Source: Posidonia oceanica (taxonomy: Eukaryota; Streptophyta; Magnoliopsida; Alismatales; Posidoniaceae). From it: a stretch of DNA of 64,000 nt. The stretch spans positions 122,545,001 to 122,609,000 of the forward strand of contig JAZBRS010000029.1 in NCBI GenBank assembly GCA_037176725.1, in the 5' to 3' direction. This document shows, in pieces, positions 21,259 to 31,979 of this stretch. The notes under the pieces are model-generated. The model was not told the origin of the DNA. It did not search any database and saw only the letters and a list, made by a program, of their open reading frames with translations. Made by a program: the position numbers and the translations under genes. The first letter of the stretch is position 1. Each line of letters starts with the position of its first letter.

Positions 21259-24200
21259 TGTAGACACCCCATTCTAACAATCCGGAAGTTGGTTGTTTTC
21301 TCCTGCAGACTCGTGTGGACTCTAGATTGGCACTCCTTTTTTCTACCTCTTTTCTAACCCAAAACCTAGCTCAAAACCTCACCTAAATCCCAAGCCAAAA
21401 CCTCAAGCCTTTTTACACCTTTTTCCACCTCTTTGGCCCAAGCCCAAGCCTTGTTGCAGCCTTTTGCCAACTGAGCTCGTTGAATGCTGGAATAGGTAGC
21501 GGCTACTCTGCCGCCTTCCGCTCACCACCCGTCCACTCCACCGCCTCCCCACACTTACTACCCGTCCCTTCCTTCGCTCCACACCATCCACTACCTTCCA
21601 AGCTTGAGTAACTATCCATCTCTCCTCCATTTCAGTGGATATCCCGCTCTCCTTGCCCTCACTACCGTTTGTCACCCCTATCAGCTGCCATCAGCCTCCT
21701 CGCCGCCGACTTACACGCCCATGCCTCTCCTGCCAATCCTCGTGGCCTTCCCACACCCAGAGCACCTGCCATTTGCCTGCAATTCCCGCCCAAGCCACTG
21801 CAATTGGCAGCAGAACCCATGCACCGTTTGATCAAAACCAGCCCCAACCACCCATCTTCCACAAGACACACAGAGCAGCACAGCCCGTTTCCACTACATT
21901 TCTCCACCTCCAGAGAGAAACCAAGTATCCACCTTCATCCCGGACCTTCAGCCAACCTCTCCTGTGCCTCCAGCAGTCTGCACGAGCTCGTCGGAGTCAG
22001 CTGATCGTCCACTTCCGCAGCACCGGTGAAGAGGCCGACACGCCATTCCAAGGTGCGACGAGGTAAGCACCCTATCGCTTTAGGTCATGCATGCTAGTGT
22101 GCGCGTCCCCATGCAACCTTGCATTTTTTTGAATCCTTTTGGCCATGATTCATGGCCGGAATGGAGTTCAGTGTGTTGGATGCACCACCTGGTGCGTCCA
22201 ACGTTGGACGCGGCATAGGCCAGCGTCCAACGGCCCCTCTTGCTCTGCTCTGCTTTGCTCTTGTTCAGTTGCTTTCCATGCTTTGCTCTTGCTTTTATTT
22301 CTGTAACTCCATGCTATGTGCTTCCTTAAGTGTGCTCTGATGTTATACCAAGTTTATTAGTTTATCCCATGCTTGTTTGAGTTCCTTTGCATGCTCTGAT
22401 ATCAGTTTGCCTTCTGCCTTCGTTGGACGCTAAGGTGAGCCGCGTCCAACGTTGGACGTTGGTTCACCTAGCGTCCAGCGTGTCTGCTTGCTCTGCTTTA
22501 CTGCCATGCCTATACCATGCATATTTGTGATATTATTTTGTGATCCATGTCTACTTAGAGATGCCTGGCCCCTATGGCACCCATGTTTAGGTTTGCTAGG
22601 TCTTTGCAAGTTGCATGCTTTCATTTTGCAAGTTTAAATCCTATGTTCCTATGTGTTTCCTCTTCGCTTTGTTCTTTTGGCTTAAATATTTCCTATGCAT
22701 GTTTCTGTCTGCTCTGGCATGTCTCTTGTGGTTTGCATGCATATAGGTGGGGTTAGAGCTGAGCTCCCCCTTTAGAACAGGTGAGCTTGCATTCTGCAGG
22801 TGTTGGACGCTGGTATCTCCAGCGTCCAACGTTGGACGCCGCTGTTTACAGCGTCCAACGTCCCTGCTCCCCTACCTTGTTCTTTCTAGCTTGCATGCTT
22901 CCCTGATCTTGCTTATTTGTTTGCCTCCTATGTTCTTATGCACGTTTAGCATCAGTAGCAGCTGTCCTTTAATTTCTGTGGATTATTTGCTTGTTTTTGC
23001 ATGCTTTTTGTGTGTTGTGCCTCCCAGAGCGTTGTACGCTGCTGGTGTTGGCGTCCAACGTTGGACGCCGACCTAGCTCGCGTCCAATGCCCCGGTTGTG
23101 CCTCTGGCCTGGCACTCAGTACAGGTAAGGTTTGATTGCTTATTTCATGCATCCCCTGTTTGCTTGCTGGTCTGCCTCTTTGTTCATCTCCAGAACCCCA
23201 AATACATGCACCCATTTTTATTTTGCTTTTGTATGCCTCTTTTCACTCCCCTGCTTCTGATCTGTGTTGGACGCTAGCCCCTCTGGCGTCTAACGTTGGA
23301 CGCCCAACCTACAGGCGTCCAACTTGCTAGCTTGAATCTTGGATTCTGGTTGGCTCCTTGCTCTGATTCCTCTTCTATCTTTCTGTTAGATTAGATTTGC
23401 ATGTCTAGCACCCATTTAGTTGCATATTTGCATCTGTTATGCATCCATATAGTTAGAATGCATGGATTTTCAAAACATGCATGCTGTCTGTCTGCAGCAG
23501 GTGTTGGACGCAGGCTCTTCCAGCGTCCAACGTTGGACGCTGGTGTTTCCAGCGTCCAACACTTGCAGATGGCTGACAGCCGTTTTAAAGCACAGATTTC
23601 GTTTCGTTCGCCGTTTCTTGTGTTTTATCGCTTCTTTGGCTTGCTGCAACCCCAATGCGTGTTGTCCACCGCTTTGTTTTGATTTCGCACCCCGCTTTGC
23701 CTCTTTTTCCGCACTTTGCCCCATTTTCTGCATTTTTGCATCGTTTCTTGCTCTTTCGCATGGTTTTCCGCACCCCTTTTGCATTGCTTTCTGTCTTTTG
23801 CATTGTTACCCGTGCCTCGCATGGTTTTCCACATTTTTGCACCATTTTCCGCACCTATTTTGCTTTATCGCTTGCATGTTGCCTGCATTGCTTGGTTTCC
23901 CCACCGTTTTGTTTTATCGCCTGCATCTGCTTATAGGGCCGTGATGCTTACTACTTAGGAGTTCTCACGAACCAGGATCCACCCAGTTCGGAACACTAGC
24001 AGCGTGGCTGAGCACTTAGATAGCACGTTTATTTCCCCTGCATAATAGGTATGCATTTAGGGCATTAGGCATTAGGCTAGCAATTCCCTGCATAAGCGCG
24101 AGATTGCCTAAGAAAGACCGACTCTCGGACGTATCGGGGGTGCCTAACACCTTCCCCGTGCTTAACAGGAGTCCTTGCCCTTTCTCTTGGCTCGCATCGA

Positions 24201-24519
24201 CCTTTCCTTTATCCTAGACCTGAGTCATAGCATAGCATGATAGCATAGCATAGCTTAGCTTATCCTTGCATCTCTTTGCCCCTCCTTGCGTCCAGTTCAG
24301 CGTGTCTTTTCATGCTTTACCCCCTGGTTTTCCTTGTCTTCCAATTCAATAGACCCGGTGGCGACTCCGAATTGTCTTATCATTTCTTTTCTTTTCTTTT
24401 GCCAGCATTTCTGAGTCGAGTTCTTCCCTCGGATCCAGCCGCATATAGTGAGCCCATTTTGATCGGTGCACACAAGCTTTGGTAATGTGCTTGGACGATC
24501 GGAATTTAGGATTACTACA
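21259..24519 (+). repeat. B 3' LTR
   Basis: It is collinear with the 5' LTR except for the missing module near 21500 and small differences. Palindromes lie at 22194-22211, 22442-22459, 22822-22839, 23051-23068, 23286-23303 and 23523-23540; several are perfect here where the 5' copy has a change. The end ACTACA is followed by the duplication ctaag (24520-24524). Confidence 0.93.
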
Positions 24520-24524
24520 CTAAG
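24520..24524 (+). repeat. Target site duplication of B, right copy (ctaag)
   Basis: It matches 5526-5530 and restores the reading relation of the X linker. Confidence 0.92.
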
Positions 24525-25097
24525 TGGTATGTGCAATCCATGCCCCACGCAGTACAGCAAGCATTAGCAGCGGCATCACAAGCATCCGCATCAGTAGCAT
24601 CGCAAGCACCAGTAGCATTAGCACAGCAAGCACCAGCTGCTTTAGCACAGCAAGCACCAGCAGCAGTAGCATCGCAAGCATCAGCATCAGTAGTACAACA
24701 TGCATCCACAACGGTAGCATCAACACAACATGCATTAGCACCCGCAGTATCAGGATTAGCATCTGCAGCGCATCATGCACAAGTAGTAGCATCGCAGCCA
24801 ACCATACAAGTAGCAGTAGCATCACAGGCAACAGCACAGCATGCACAAGCAGCAGTATCGCAAGCAACCGCATGGGCAATAACCGCACAAGCAGCAACAG
24901 CACAGCCAGTAGAAACAATACAGATAGCAATAGCAGAGTCAGTGGAACCAACAGAGTTAGCAACAGGGTCAGAGCAAGCAGAGCAGACAGAGCAGGCAAA
25001 GCAGATTGCCAGGACAGAGGTCGCGCACCGAGGATACAGGTACACTCGAGTAAACGTGACCATCTTGAAGCGTCACTAGGGCCAAGCAGCGAAACAC
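24525..25097 (+). pseudogene. X protease-RT linker, second part, Ala/Gln/Ser-rich
   Basis: The open stretch 24531-25079 begins WYVQSMPHAVQQAL and becomes a long Ala, Gln, Ser and Val-rich run built from 'agcatca', 'agcagca' and 'gcaagca' words. Z, at the same position (62.03-62.25 kb, minus), has a much shorter and different stretch. The run has thus expanded in X, most simply by slippage. It ends in a short frame with 'VNVTILKRH', shared with Z (VSVTILRHH). Confidence 0.75.
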
Positions 25098-26760
25098 TTG
25101 CACTCCTTTGATATCTCAGATCCCACTTTTGAGAAGGAGATCCTCTCAAAACTCATTGCATATGGAGAGGAGGAGGATACAGGCGAGGATGAGAATGATG
25201 AACCATCGCCTGAGTTCCGGCCCCACGACAACGATCCAGAACGCCCCAACCTCCATGTCGAGAAAGAGATAGAGGTTGTCAGCATTGGCACCGCAGAGGA
25301 GGCCAGAGAGGTTCACATTAGCACCCACTTGTCGCCCCAGGCTAGAGCAGAGTTCATCGCATTCTTGAAAGAGTATGCAGATGTCTTCGCCTAGAGTTAT
25401 GAGGATATGGTCGGCCTCGACGTTGAAATAGTCATGCACAATTTGCCTTTGGATCTAGATGCAAAGCCAGTAAAGTAGAAGCTAAGGCGATGGCGACCGC
25501 AGTGGCTACTCATGATCAAAGGAGAGATCATGAAGCAGCACAATGTTAACTTCCTCAAGGTCGTCCTTTACCCTAAGTGGCTTGCAAACGTTGTGCCAGT
25601 GCCCAAGAAGGATGGCCGAGTCCACATGTGCATCGACTATCGGGACCTGAACAAGGCGAGTCCCAAGGATGATTTCCCACTGCCGCACATTAACATCCTA
25701 GTCGATAACACTGCAGGGCACAAAATACTCTCTTTCATGGATGGCTTCTCCGACTACAACCAAATTAGAATGGCAGAAGAAGACATGGAGAAAACCTCCT
25801 TCATCACCCCTTGGGGAGTATTCTGCTACCAAGTTATGCCGTTTGGGCTGAAGAATGCTGGCGCAACCTATCAGAGGACAATGACTGCATTATTCCACGA
25901 CCTCATGCACCAAGAAGTTGAGGTTTACATGGACGATATGATTGCCAAGTCCAAAGAGCTTGAGGATGACCTCGCTTGTCTAAGGAAGCTCTTTGACTGC
26001 TTGAGGAAGTACAAATTGCACCTCAACCCCAGCAAATGCATATTCGGGGTATCTTCTAGCAAACTCCTGGGCTACATTGTTAGCCAGAGGGGAATTGAAG
26101 TGGACCTGATGAAAGCAAAAGCCATCGTGGACATGCCACCCCCAAGACTGAAAAAGAAGTCCGAGGCCTGCTTGGACGCCTGCAGTATATCGGTCGGTTC
26201 ATTGCACAGCTCACGCCTATCTGCGAACCGATCTTTAAACTCCTGAAGAAGCATGCACAAATCAACTAGAGCGAGGTGTGCCAAGCTGCCTTTGACAAAA
26301 TCAAACAGCTTCTGATCAAGCCTCGTGTCTTGGTTCCTCCCACGATGGGGAGACCTCTGCTTCTCTACCTCTCTACCACGCAGCATTCCATGGGCGCCGT
26401 CCTGGGCCACATGACGAATCCGGTAGAAAGGAACGCGCTATCTATTACCTGAGTAAGAAGTTTAATGATTGCGAAGCCAAGTATAGCGCAATGGAGAAGA
26501 CCTGCTTATCTCTCTTCTGGGCAGTGCAGAAACTAAGGCATTACATGATGGCGTACCCAGTTCATCTTCTCTGCAGGCATGACCCCATCAAGTTTCTCTT
26601 CCAGAAGCCAGCTATGGTGGGTAGATGTGTCAAGTGGCAGGTGTTGTTGTCTCAGTATGACATCACCTTTATCACGCAACGAGCCATGAAGGGCCAAGCC
26701 ATGGCAGATCATCTTGCTGACTTTACCTTGCCTGAGTACCAGCCTCTCCAGACGTAGTTC
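25098..26760 (+). pseudogene. pol: X reverse transcriptase and first RNase H
   Basis: A conserved pre-RT part (HSFDISDPTFEKEILSKL to EYADVFA) leads into the RT: VPVPKKDGRVHMCIDYRDLN, LSFMDGFSDYNQIRMAEED, MPFGLKNAGATYQRTM and the catalytic YMDD at about 25930. The connection and Ty3-type RNase H follow (KTCLSLFWAVQKLRHYM, YDITFITQ, MADHLADF). Breaks: TAG at 25392-25394 (F-A-stop-S-Y), about 25474, 26267-26269 and 26755-26757, and frameshifts near 26147 and 26410. The enzyme would copy element RNA to DNA in the particle; this copy cannot. Confidence 0.9.
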
Positions 26761-27087
26761 CCGGATGAGGACATCCTCTTTGCAATGAAGGACTCAAAGG
26801 AGAAGGACCCCAAAGACCAAGAGCAGTGGCAGCTCTATTTTGATGGCGCTGTCAACAAGAAGGGTCGAGGCATAGGCGCAGTGCTGACAACGCCACAAGG
26901 ACAGATGATCCCCTTTGCAAGGAAGCTGACCTTCAAATGCACTAATAACGAAGCAGAATATGAAGCATGCATCCTGGGATTGAAGGTCGCACTCGAGCAT
27001 GAGGCGTAGAAGCTGCATGTGCACGACGATGCCATGCTGGTAATCTCCCAAGTGAATGGCGACTAGAGAACAAAGGATCCAAAGCTT
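26761..27087 (+). pseudogene. X second (plant-type additional) RNase H
   Basis: A second RNase H fold follows the first: WQLYFDGAVNKKGRGIGAVL (first Asp), FKCTNNEAEYEACILGL (Glu) and VHDDAMLVISQVNGD (Asp). Two RNase H domains in a row mark the Tat branch of plant Ty3/gypsy elements. TAG codons stand at 27007-27009 and at about 27064 (G-D-stop-R, TGG in Z). It would help remove RNA during reverse transcription. Confidence 0.82.
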
Positions 27088-28541
27088 GTGCCATATCACG
27101 AACATCTGCTGAAGCTGATAGAAGAGTTTGCAAGCATCCGCTTCTTGTACATGAACAGGGCAAGGAACGCATATGCAGATGTGCTAGCCACCTTGGCGTC
27201 CTGGCTTAGTATACCTGAAGACCGTGCAGTGGATGTATCAGTTACCTGCATGGAGCAGCCTACGCATTGCATGAGCATAGAGGAGGCAGACCCAGTAGAA
27301 GAGCAGCCTTGGTACCACGATATCAAGACCTTCTTGGAGTCTGGCAGCCACCCACCTGGCACCTCAGCAGAAGATAGAAGAACTTTGGCACGTCTAGCGT
27401 CGAAGTATGTGTTAGGAGCAGGGCAGTTGTACAGAAGATCTTACAATCAGATGCTCCTGCGCTGCTTGAACAAGGCAGAGGCCGACACGTTGATGCTCCA
27501 AGTTCATGTAGGGACTTGTGGCCCGCATATGAATGGCGTGTTGCTGGCCAAGAAGATCATGCTCCAAGGCTACTTTTGGTCAACCATGGAGGCAGACTGC
27601 TGCCAGTTTGTGCGTAGATGCCACAACTGCTAGATCTCATGCACACTCCCCCGTAGGAATTGCACAGCATGTCCTCGCCATGGCCCTTCTCCACCTGGGG
27701 GATTGATGTCATCGGCGCTATATACCCTGCAGATTCGAATGGTCATCGCTTCATTCTGGTAGCGATAGACTACTTCACTAAGTGGGTAGAAGCAACCTCC
27801 TACAGGGTAGTCACAGCCGTGGCGACAGAGAAGTTTATCAGAAACAACATCGTTGCCCGGTATGAGGTCCCGCATGCAATCATCTCTGATAATGGCTCGA
27901 ACTTCATTGCAAAGAGGATCAAGGAGTACCTGCAAAACCTCCAGATCAGGCATCATAGATCCTCGCCCTATCGGCCGCAGATGAATGGAGCAATGGAGTC
28001 TGCCAACAAAAACATTGTGAAAATAATGAAAAAGATGGCAGAAACCCACAAAGACTGGCATGACAAGCTATTGTACGCACTCTGGGCGTACAGGACATCA
28101 GTGCGGACCTCGACAGGAGCAACCCCGTACTCACTGGCGTACGGTATGGAGGCGGTGCTACTCGTCGAAGTAGAGATCCCCTCACTGTGGGTCCTACGGG
28201 AAGCAGAGCTAGAAGAAGCATAGTGGGTTGAGGACCGCTGTGTCCAGCTCAACTTGATTGACGAGCGCAGATTGCAAGCAATGCACAACGCTTGCTGCTA
28301 CCAGAAGCGGATGGCCAGAGCCTACCTGAAGAAGCTGCGGCCTAGAAGCTTTCAGTTAGGGGATCTCGTTTTACGAGCCATCCATCTGCCAGACGGTCGA
28401 GGTAAATTCTGACCCAACTGACGTGGCCCCTTTGTGGTCAAGTAGGCATTCTCAGGCGGCGCAGCAATTCTTGAGGACATGGACCAGGTTAGGCAGTCAG
28501 AACCGATCAATGCAAGCTACCTCAAGAGATACTATCAGTAG
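27088..28541 (+). pseudogene. X integrase
   Basis: After an RNase H tail (NRARNAYADVLATLASWLS), the zinc-binding part contains HVGTCGPHMNGVLL and CCQFVRRCHNC. The catalytic core has WGIDVIGAI (first Asp, about 27700), SDNGSNFIAKRI (second Asp) and NGAMESANKNI (Glu), then the [22 protein letters not shown] region and a C-terminal part with LGDLVLRAIHLPDGRGKF. A TAG ends the zinc-binding part at 27631-27633, a frameshift lies near 27640, and stops occur at about 28221, 28409, 28418 and 28443. The terminal TAG at 28539-28541 (YYQ-stop) matches the pol end in Z. Confidence 0.88.
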
Positions 28542-30023
28542 TTTGGCCCTCGCCTTGCAGATCATTTGATCCTTGTCCTATCCCCTTGCATTTCCACGCT
28601 CTGCACATTCTCATACATCCCTTCTTGTTCTGCCTCTCGCATTTGCACCCCCCTGCACTTGTACATCCCCATGCATCTCTTTCTCTTCAAGCATATCTCG
28701 TCCACAAGAAAGGATCATCCTTAATCAAATCATCATCGTCATCCTCTTCTATCGATCATGCATTGCATTTGGCCCGATGATGAAATCAGACGTGCTAGCC
28801 TGCTCTGGATGGAGTCTCCCCTACCTCACATGACACTACTTAGATGTCTTAGCTAGTGAAGGAGCCACCACTCAGTGAGAACAGGCAAAATATCCAAACA
28901 CCCTAGGACTTGCACCTCCCGAGGGAGATAAAACGCTAAGGTGTGAGCGAGAGTGTAAGTGAAAAGTATATGTCTGAGCATGGGCATAAAAAAAAAGAGC
29001 AAATAGAAGGCGAAGGCAGAAGTAGGCCCTAGAGATAGAGGCGTGTGGCGTAACCCTATCCCTCCAACTTCCCTTGGAGAGGAGTCAAAGTTTGCGCCTG
29101 GCAAACCTACAAGTCCTGCAGGGTCTAGCCACCCCTGGCTAGCAAGCAGCTCCCCAGCTTCCAACCAAGTGCCCATTACCTCCAAGTTAGGGATAGGGAA
29201 AACCTGCACGCCTATGAGGGAGCAAAAAGAGCAAAAAATGAAAAGAGTAGGTGTAGATCCTTGAGAGTTTGGCGTGGAGCCTGTCCTCACTACACCACCA
29301 CCCCCGCATTGCAAATACCTTTCCCAGAGTGCCACCAGCAAGTTGGGAGTTTGAGTAGAGTCCAGTGAGTTAGGGACCCCTCTCTTCCTCTGCAGCAGGC
29401 GCTAAAGCACTCCATATGTTGAGGGCTACAGCATACCCAAAAATCATGCATATGTCTACAGCATATCCAAAGTCTTGCATACATCTATAGCACATCGATC
29501 GTAGTTCCTGCATATACCCTTGCATATCAATCATAAATCGTGCATGCAATCTCAGCATCAATCGTGCCACTTCTTTTATCATCCTGCCCTGCAACGCTAG
29601 GTTTGGCATTGAGACAGTACTTCTATCAAGCACGCGTCTACCCCCTTCGAGCTGCATTGGTCCAGAGCACCGACCAGCTATCCCCCTGTGCAAGCAGAAC
29701 TGCCTTTGTTTGAATATGCTTAATGCCTGCGTTTTGAATGCTGTCTGTTGAACATGCTAAACTACTTTGCTAGCTTTGGGATCTGCCTCTTTATCAGTCA
29801 GTGGTTGCGTGCTTGCATTTGATTTGATAAGCTGCGTTACAGGTACTTGAAGCCTTGCACCAGAAGTCTTGCACCTGAAGCCCTGCACCTGAAGCCTTGC
29901 ACCTGAAACCCTGCACCTGAAGCCTTGCACCAGAAGCCCTGCACCTGAAGCCATGTACCTGAAGCCTTGCATCTGAAGCCTTGCAGCTAAAGCCCTGCAC
30001 CAGTTGTCTACACCCTTGGCGCA
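28542..30023 (+). other. X region between pol and PMD ORF
   Basis: About 1.5 kb without a coding frame. It is partly homologous to Z at about 56.9-58.4 kb, for example the 'aaaaaagagcaaa' and 'ccatccctccaacttcccttgg'-like parts. It ends in a 14-bp minisatellite. A splice acceptor before the PMD start is possible (Z has a pyrimidine-rich tract ending ctgca just before its ATG) but not shown. Confidence 0.6.
29847..30004 (+). repeat. 14-bp minisatellite before the PMD ORF
   Basis: About 11 copies of 'acctgaagccctgc' and near variants end 20 bp before the PMD start codon. Z has no such array at this position. Confidence 0.9.
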
Positions 30024-31142
30024 ATGGGTTATGCTACTCTTGTAACCCCCATGCACTGCTCTGAGGCCCTGCGCGAGTGGGTTCGCAAGCTCACTGAAAC
30101 TGACCGAGAGAAGCTGCGCGTATGGGGAATTCCATCCAAGCTTCTGAAAGCGGCTGATGTCGAAGTAAGCCGGCATCTCCTCTTTGCTGTAGCAAGGTTT
30201 TGGAAACCAGCATATCATGTCTTCCGCTTCGGGAGAACAGAGCTAACGCCCACGCTGGAGGAAACACGTCTGATCTACGGCTTCTCGAAGATCATGGGAC
30301 CGACTGTGTTCATGAGGCATGACGGCTATGCAGCAGCTCTAAGCAAGCTAACTGGGCTTACCACAGTAGAGTGCCAGCAAAGATTAATCTGCAATAGTGG
30401 GCCTGAGCCTATGCTTCGCTTAGCATATTTCGACGAAGCTGCAAACAAGCGCGCCAAGCTGGGAGACGAGCTGTGGCTTCGGAGCTTTGTCACCCGCTTC
30501 CTCGGTGAGCTAATCTTCAGCCACGTCCAGATGACAGTTGCAATCGAGGTCGCCGAGATCGCACTTGCCGTGACGACCCAGCAGCTTGACCTAGCACTGG
30601 TTGTCCTAGCAGAGACCTACCGTGCACTAGATCGCATCTCGCACTGCTGTTGCCACTTCTATGGCTGCGGAGTACTTGTGCAGATCTGGTTAGCCGCACA
30701 CTTGGAGATGGACATCCTGCGCCCTCGGAGGCATGCCCTTGAGACATACTACAGCAGTAGCCATGCAAGGACCCTCAAAAGCGTCCCAGAAGAGTATCAG
30801 AAGCTGTCTAAGCTGACGGATGATGCAGTAACCTGGCAAATCACCCCATTCGCAGCTGAATCATTCATTGTCTTCTTCGATGCCCGCAACATGCGACTTG
30901 TGGTTTTGCCTGGATTCGCCGGAGGTATGGAATACCACCCTATCCAGGTCATGCGGCAGTTTGGCTTCTGGCAGGGTGCCTTTGTTGACAGCACAGCGCC
31001 CCGCCTCCTGCAGCCCTATCCCTTCAACTCGACAGCAGCTACAGCAAAGCTAGCAGACTTGATGCAGCATGGCGTGAAGTCAACAGACATAGCAGCAGTG
31101 AAAGGCTCCGGATGCACTTTTGAGTATGTGATTGAGGTGTAG
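30024..31142 (+). CDS. X plant mobile domain (PMD) protein, uninterrupted
   Basis: The 372-codon frame starts MGYATLVTPMHCSEALREW; Z starts the same way (MGFPTLVTPTHCSETLREW), which supports this ATG. The domain reads LLKAADVEVSRHLLFAVARFWKPAYHVFRFG, ELTPTLEETRLIYGF and later LGELIFSH, the usual PMD hallmarks known from plant MAIN-like proteins and from some MULE and Ty3/gypsy transposons. No signal peptide or membrane segment is seen. It lies in sense after pol, so it would be made by splicing, reinitiation or its own promoter. It is the only X frame without a stop or frameshift. The TAG at 31140-31142 may be secondary: 28 codons after it remain recognisable and match Z (PGAPLFPD). Biochemical role unknown. 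Confidence 0.82.
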   Translation: MGYATLVTPMHCSEALREWVRKLTETDREKLRVWGIPSKLLKAADVEVSRHLLFAVARFWKPAYHVFRFGRTELTPTLEETRLIYGFSKIMGPTVFMRHDGYAAALSKLTGLTTVECQQRLICNSGPEPMLRLAYFDEAANKRAKLGDELWLRSFVTRFLGELIFSHVQMTVAIEVAEIALAVTTQQLDLALVVLAETYRALDRISHCCCHFYGCGVLVQIWLAAHLEMDILRPRRHALETYYSSSHARTLKSVPEEYQKLSKLTDDAVTWQITPFAAESFIVFFDARNMRLVVLPGFAGGMEYHPIQVMRQFGFWQGAFVDSTAPRLLQPYPFNSTAATAKLADLMQHGVKSTDIAAVKGSGCTFEYVIEV

Positions 31143-31232
31143 GAACTCTAGCCTATCAACGACATCCCGCCTGGCGCCCCTCTGTTCCCTGACTCCAGGA
31201 AAGGAAAGAAGGCTCGACTCAACTAGAGCATC
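31143..31232 (+). pseudogene. C-terminal extension of the X PMD frame after the TAG
   Basis: In the same frame, INDIPPGAPLFPDSRK is followed by a Lys-rich end (KGKKARLN) and TAG. Z has INEIPPGAPLFPDARR after a TAG at the same place. Differences between the two copies are mostly in third codon positions, so this was once coding. A second TAG stands in X where Z has TGG. Confidence 0.65.
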
Positions 31233-31416
31233 CGTGCGGTTGCTTGCTTGTGCAGTTCCTTTTTGAAGCATGCTGTAATTTCCTTTTGCCTAGCATAGGC
31301 GTGTAACTAGAGATTCCATCAATACAAAGACGTTTCACGCCATTTGTTTGTGTTACATGCATACTTGTTCCTGCCAGGATGCTGCAGGACGCACACCAAA
31401 CACTTCAGAGAGTTAG

Positions 31417-31715
31417 CACCATGCAATCAGGACTCGCAGCAGGGAGCTAGAGCAAGGTTCCCCCGCAAGCACCATGCAATCAGGACTCGCAGCAGGGAGC
31501 TAGAGCAAGGTTCCCCCGCAAGCACCATGCAATCAGGACATCAGCAGGGAGCTAGAGCAAGGTTCCGCCCCAAGCACCATGTAATCAGGACATCAGCAGG
31601 GAGCTAGAGCAAGGTTCCCCCACAAGCACCATGCAATCAGGACCCGTAGCAGGGAGCTAGAACAAGGTTCCCTCGCAAGCACCATGTAATCAAGACTCTC
31701 AGCAAGGGAGTTGCA
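31417..31715 (+). repeat. 53-bp tandem array in X
   Basis: Six copies, five of them nearly complete, of a 52-53 bp unit that includes 'agcaccatgcaatcagga' and 'agggagctagagcaaggttc'. Not seen in Z, B or W. Confidence 0.92.
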
Positions 31716-31979
31716 GCAGTTCCGCCCTACAATCAACATGCACGCAAGAACCCCATGCAGACCCATGCCTCCAAGCAAGCAACGCCGCAATTGCTCGCTT
31801 GGATTGCTCCGGGCTGGTATCCCTAACTACTCGTTTGGCAAACACGTTAGTTTTGTCTGCATTGCCTCGCTTTTTCGATGCGAGGGACGCTTTGGCTACC
31901 CCTGGTATCATCCCTGATATCAGGGGCATCATTTTTGCTGCCCTCTATTATCGCTCCTCCTTCCTTTCTCCTTGCGCGA

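Larger units (their letters stand above)
5531..24519 (+). mobile_element. Element B: complete gag-only non-autonomous LTR retrotransposon
   Basis: B has two closely similar LTRs (3344 and 3261 bp), a matching 5-bp duplication, PBS, leader, gag, about 4.1 kb of non-coding sequence and a PPT. No protease, RT, RNase H or integrase is present, so it resembles the gag-carrying non-autonomous class called TR-GAG, and would need pol from a partner such as intact relatives of X or Z. Without the 4.7-kb solo LTR S inside gag and one duplicate, its own length is about 14.3 kb. Spot comparison of the LTRs shows scattered single differences and one larger length difference, so B is younger than X. Confidence 0.93.

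Noticed and set aside
25392..28541. Possible recoding of TAG as an amino acid in the family
   Set aside because: TAG stands for both Gln and Trp codons, TGA also occurs, X and Z use different stops at one shared Trp site, and frameshifts are present. Decay at CHG sites explains this better.
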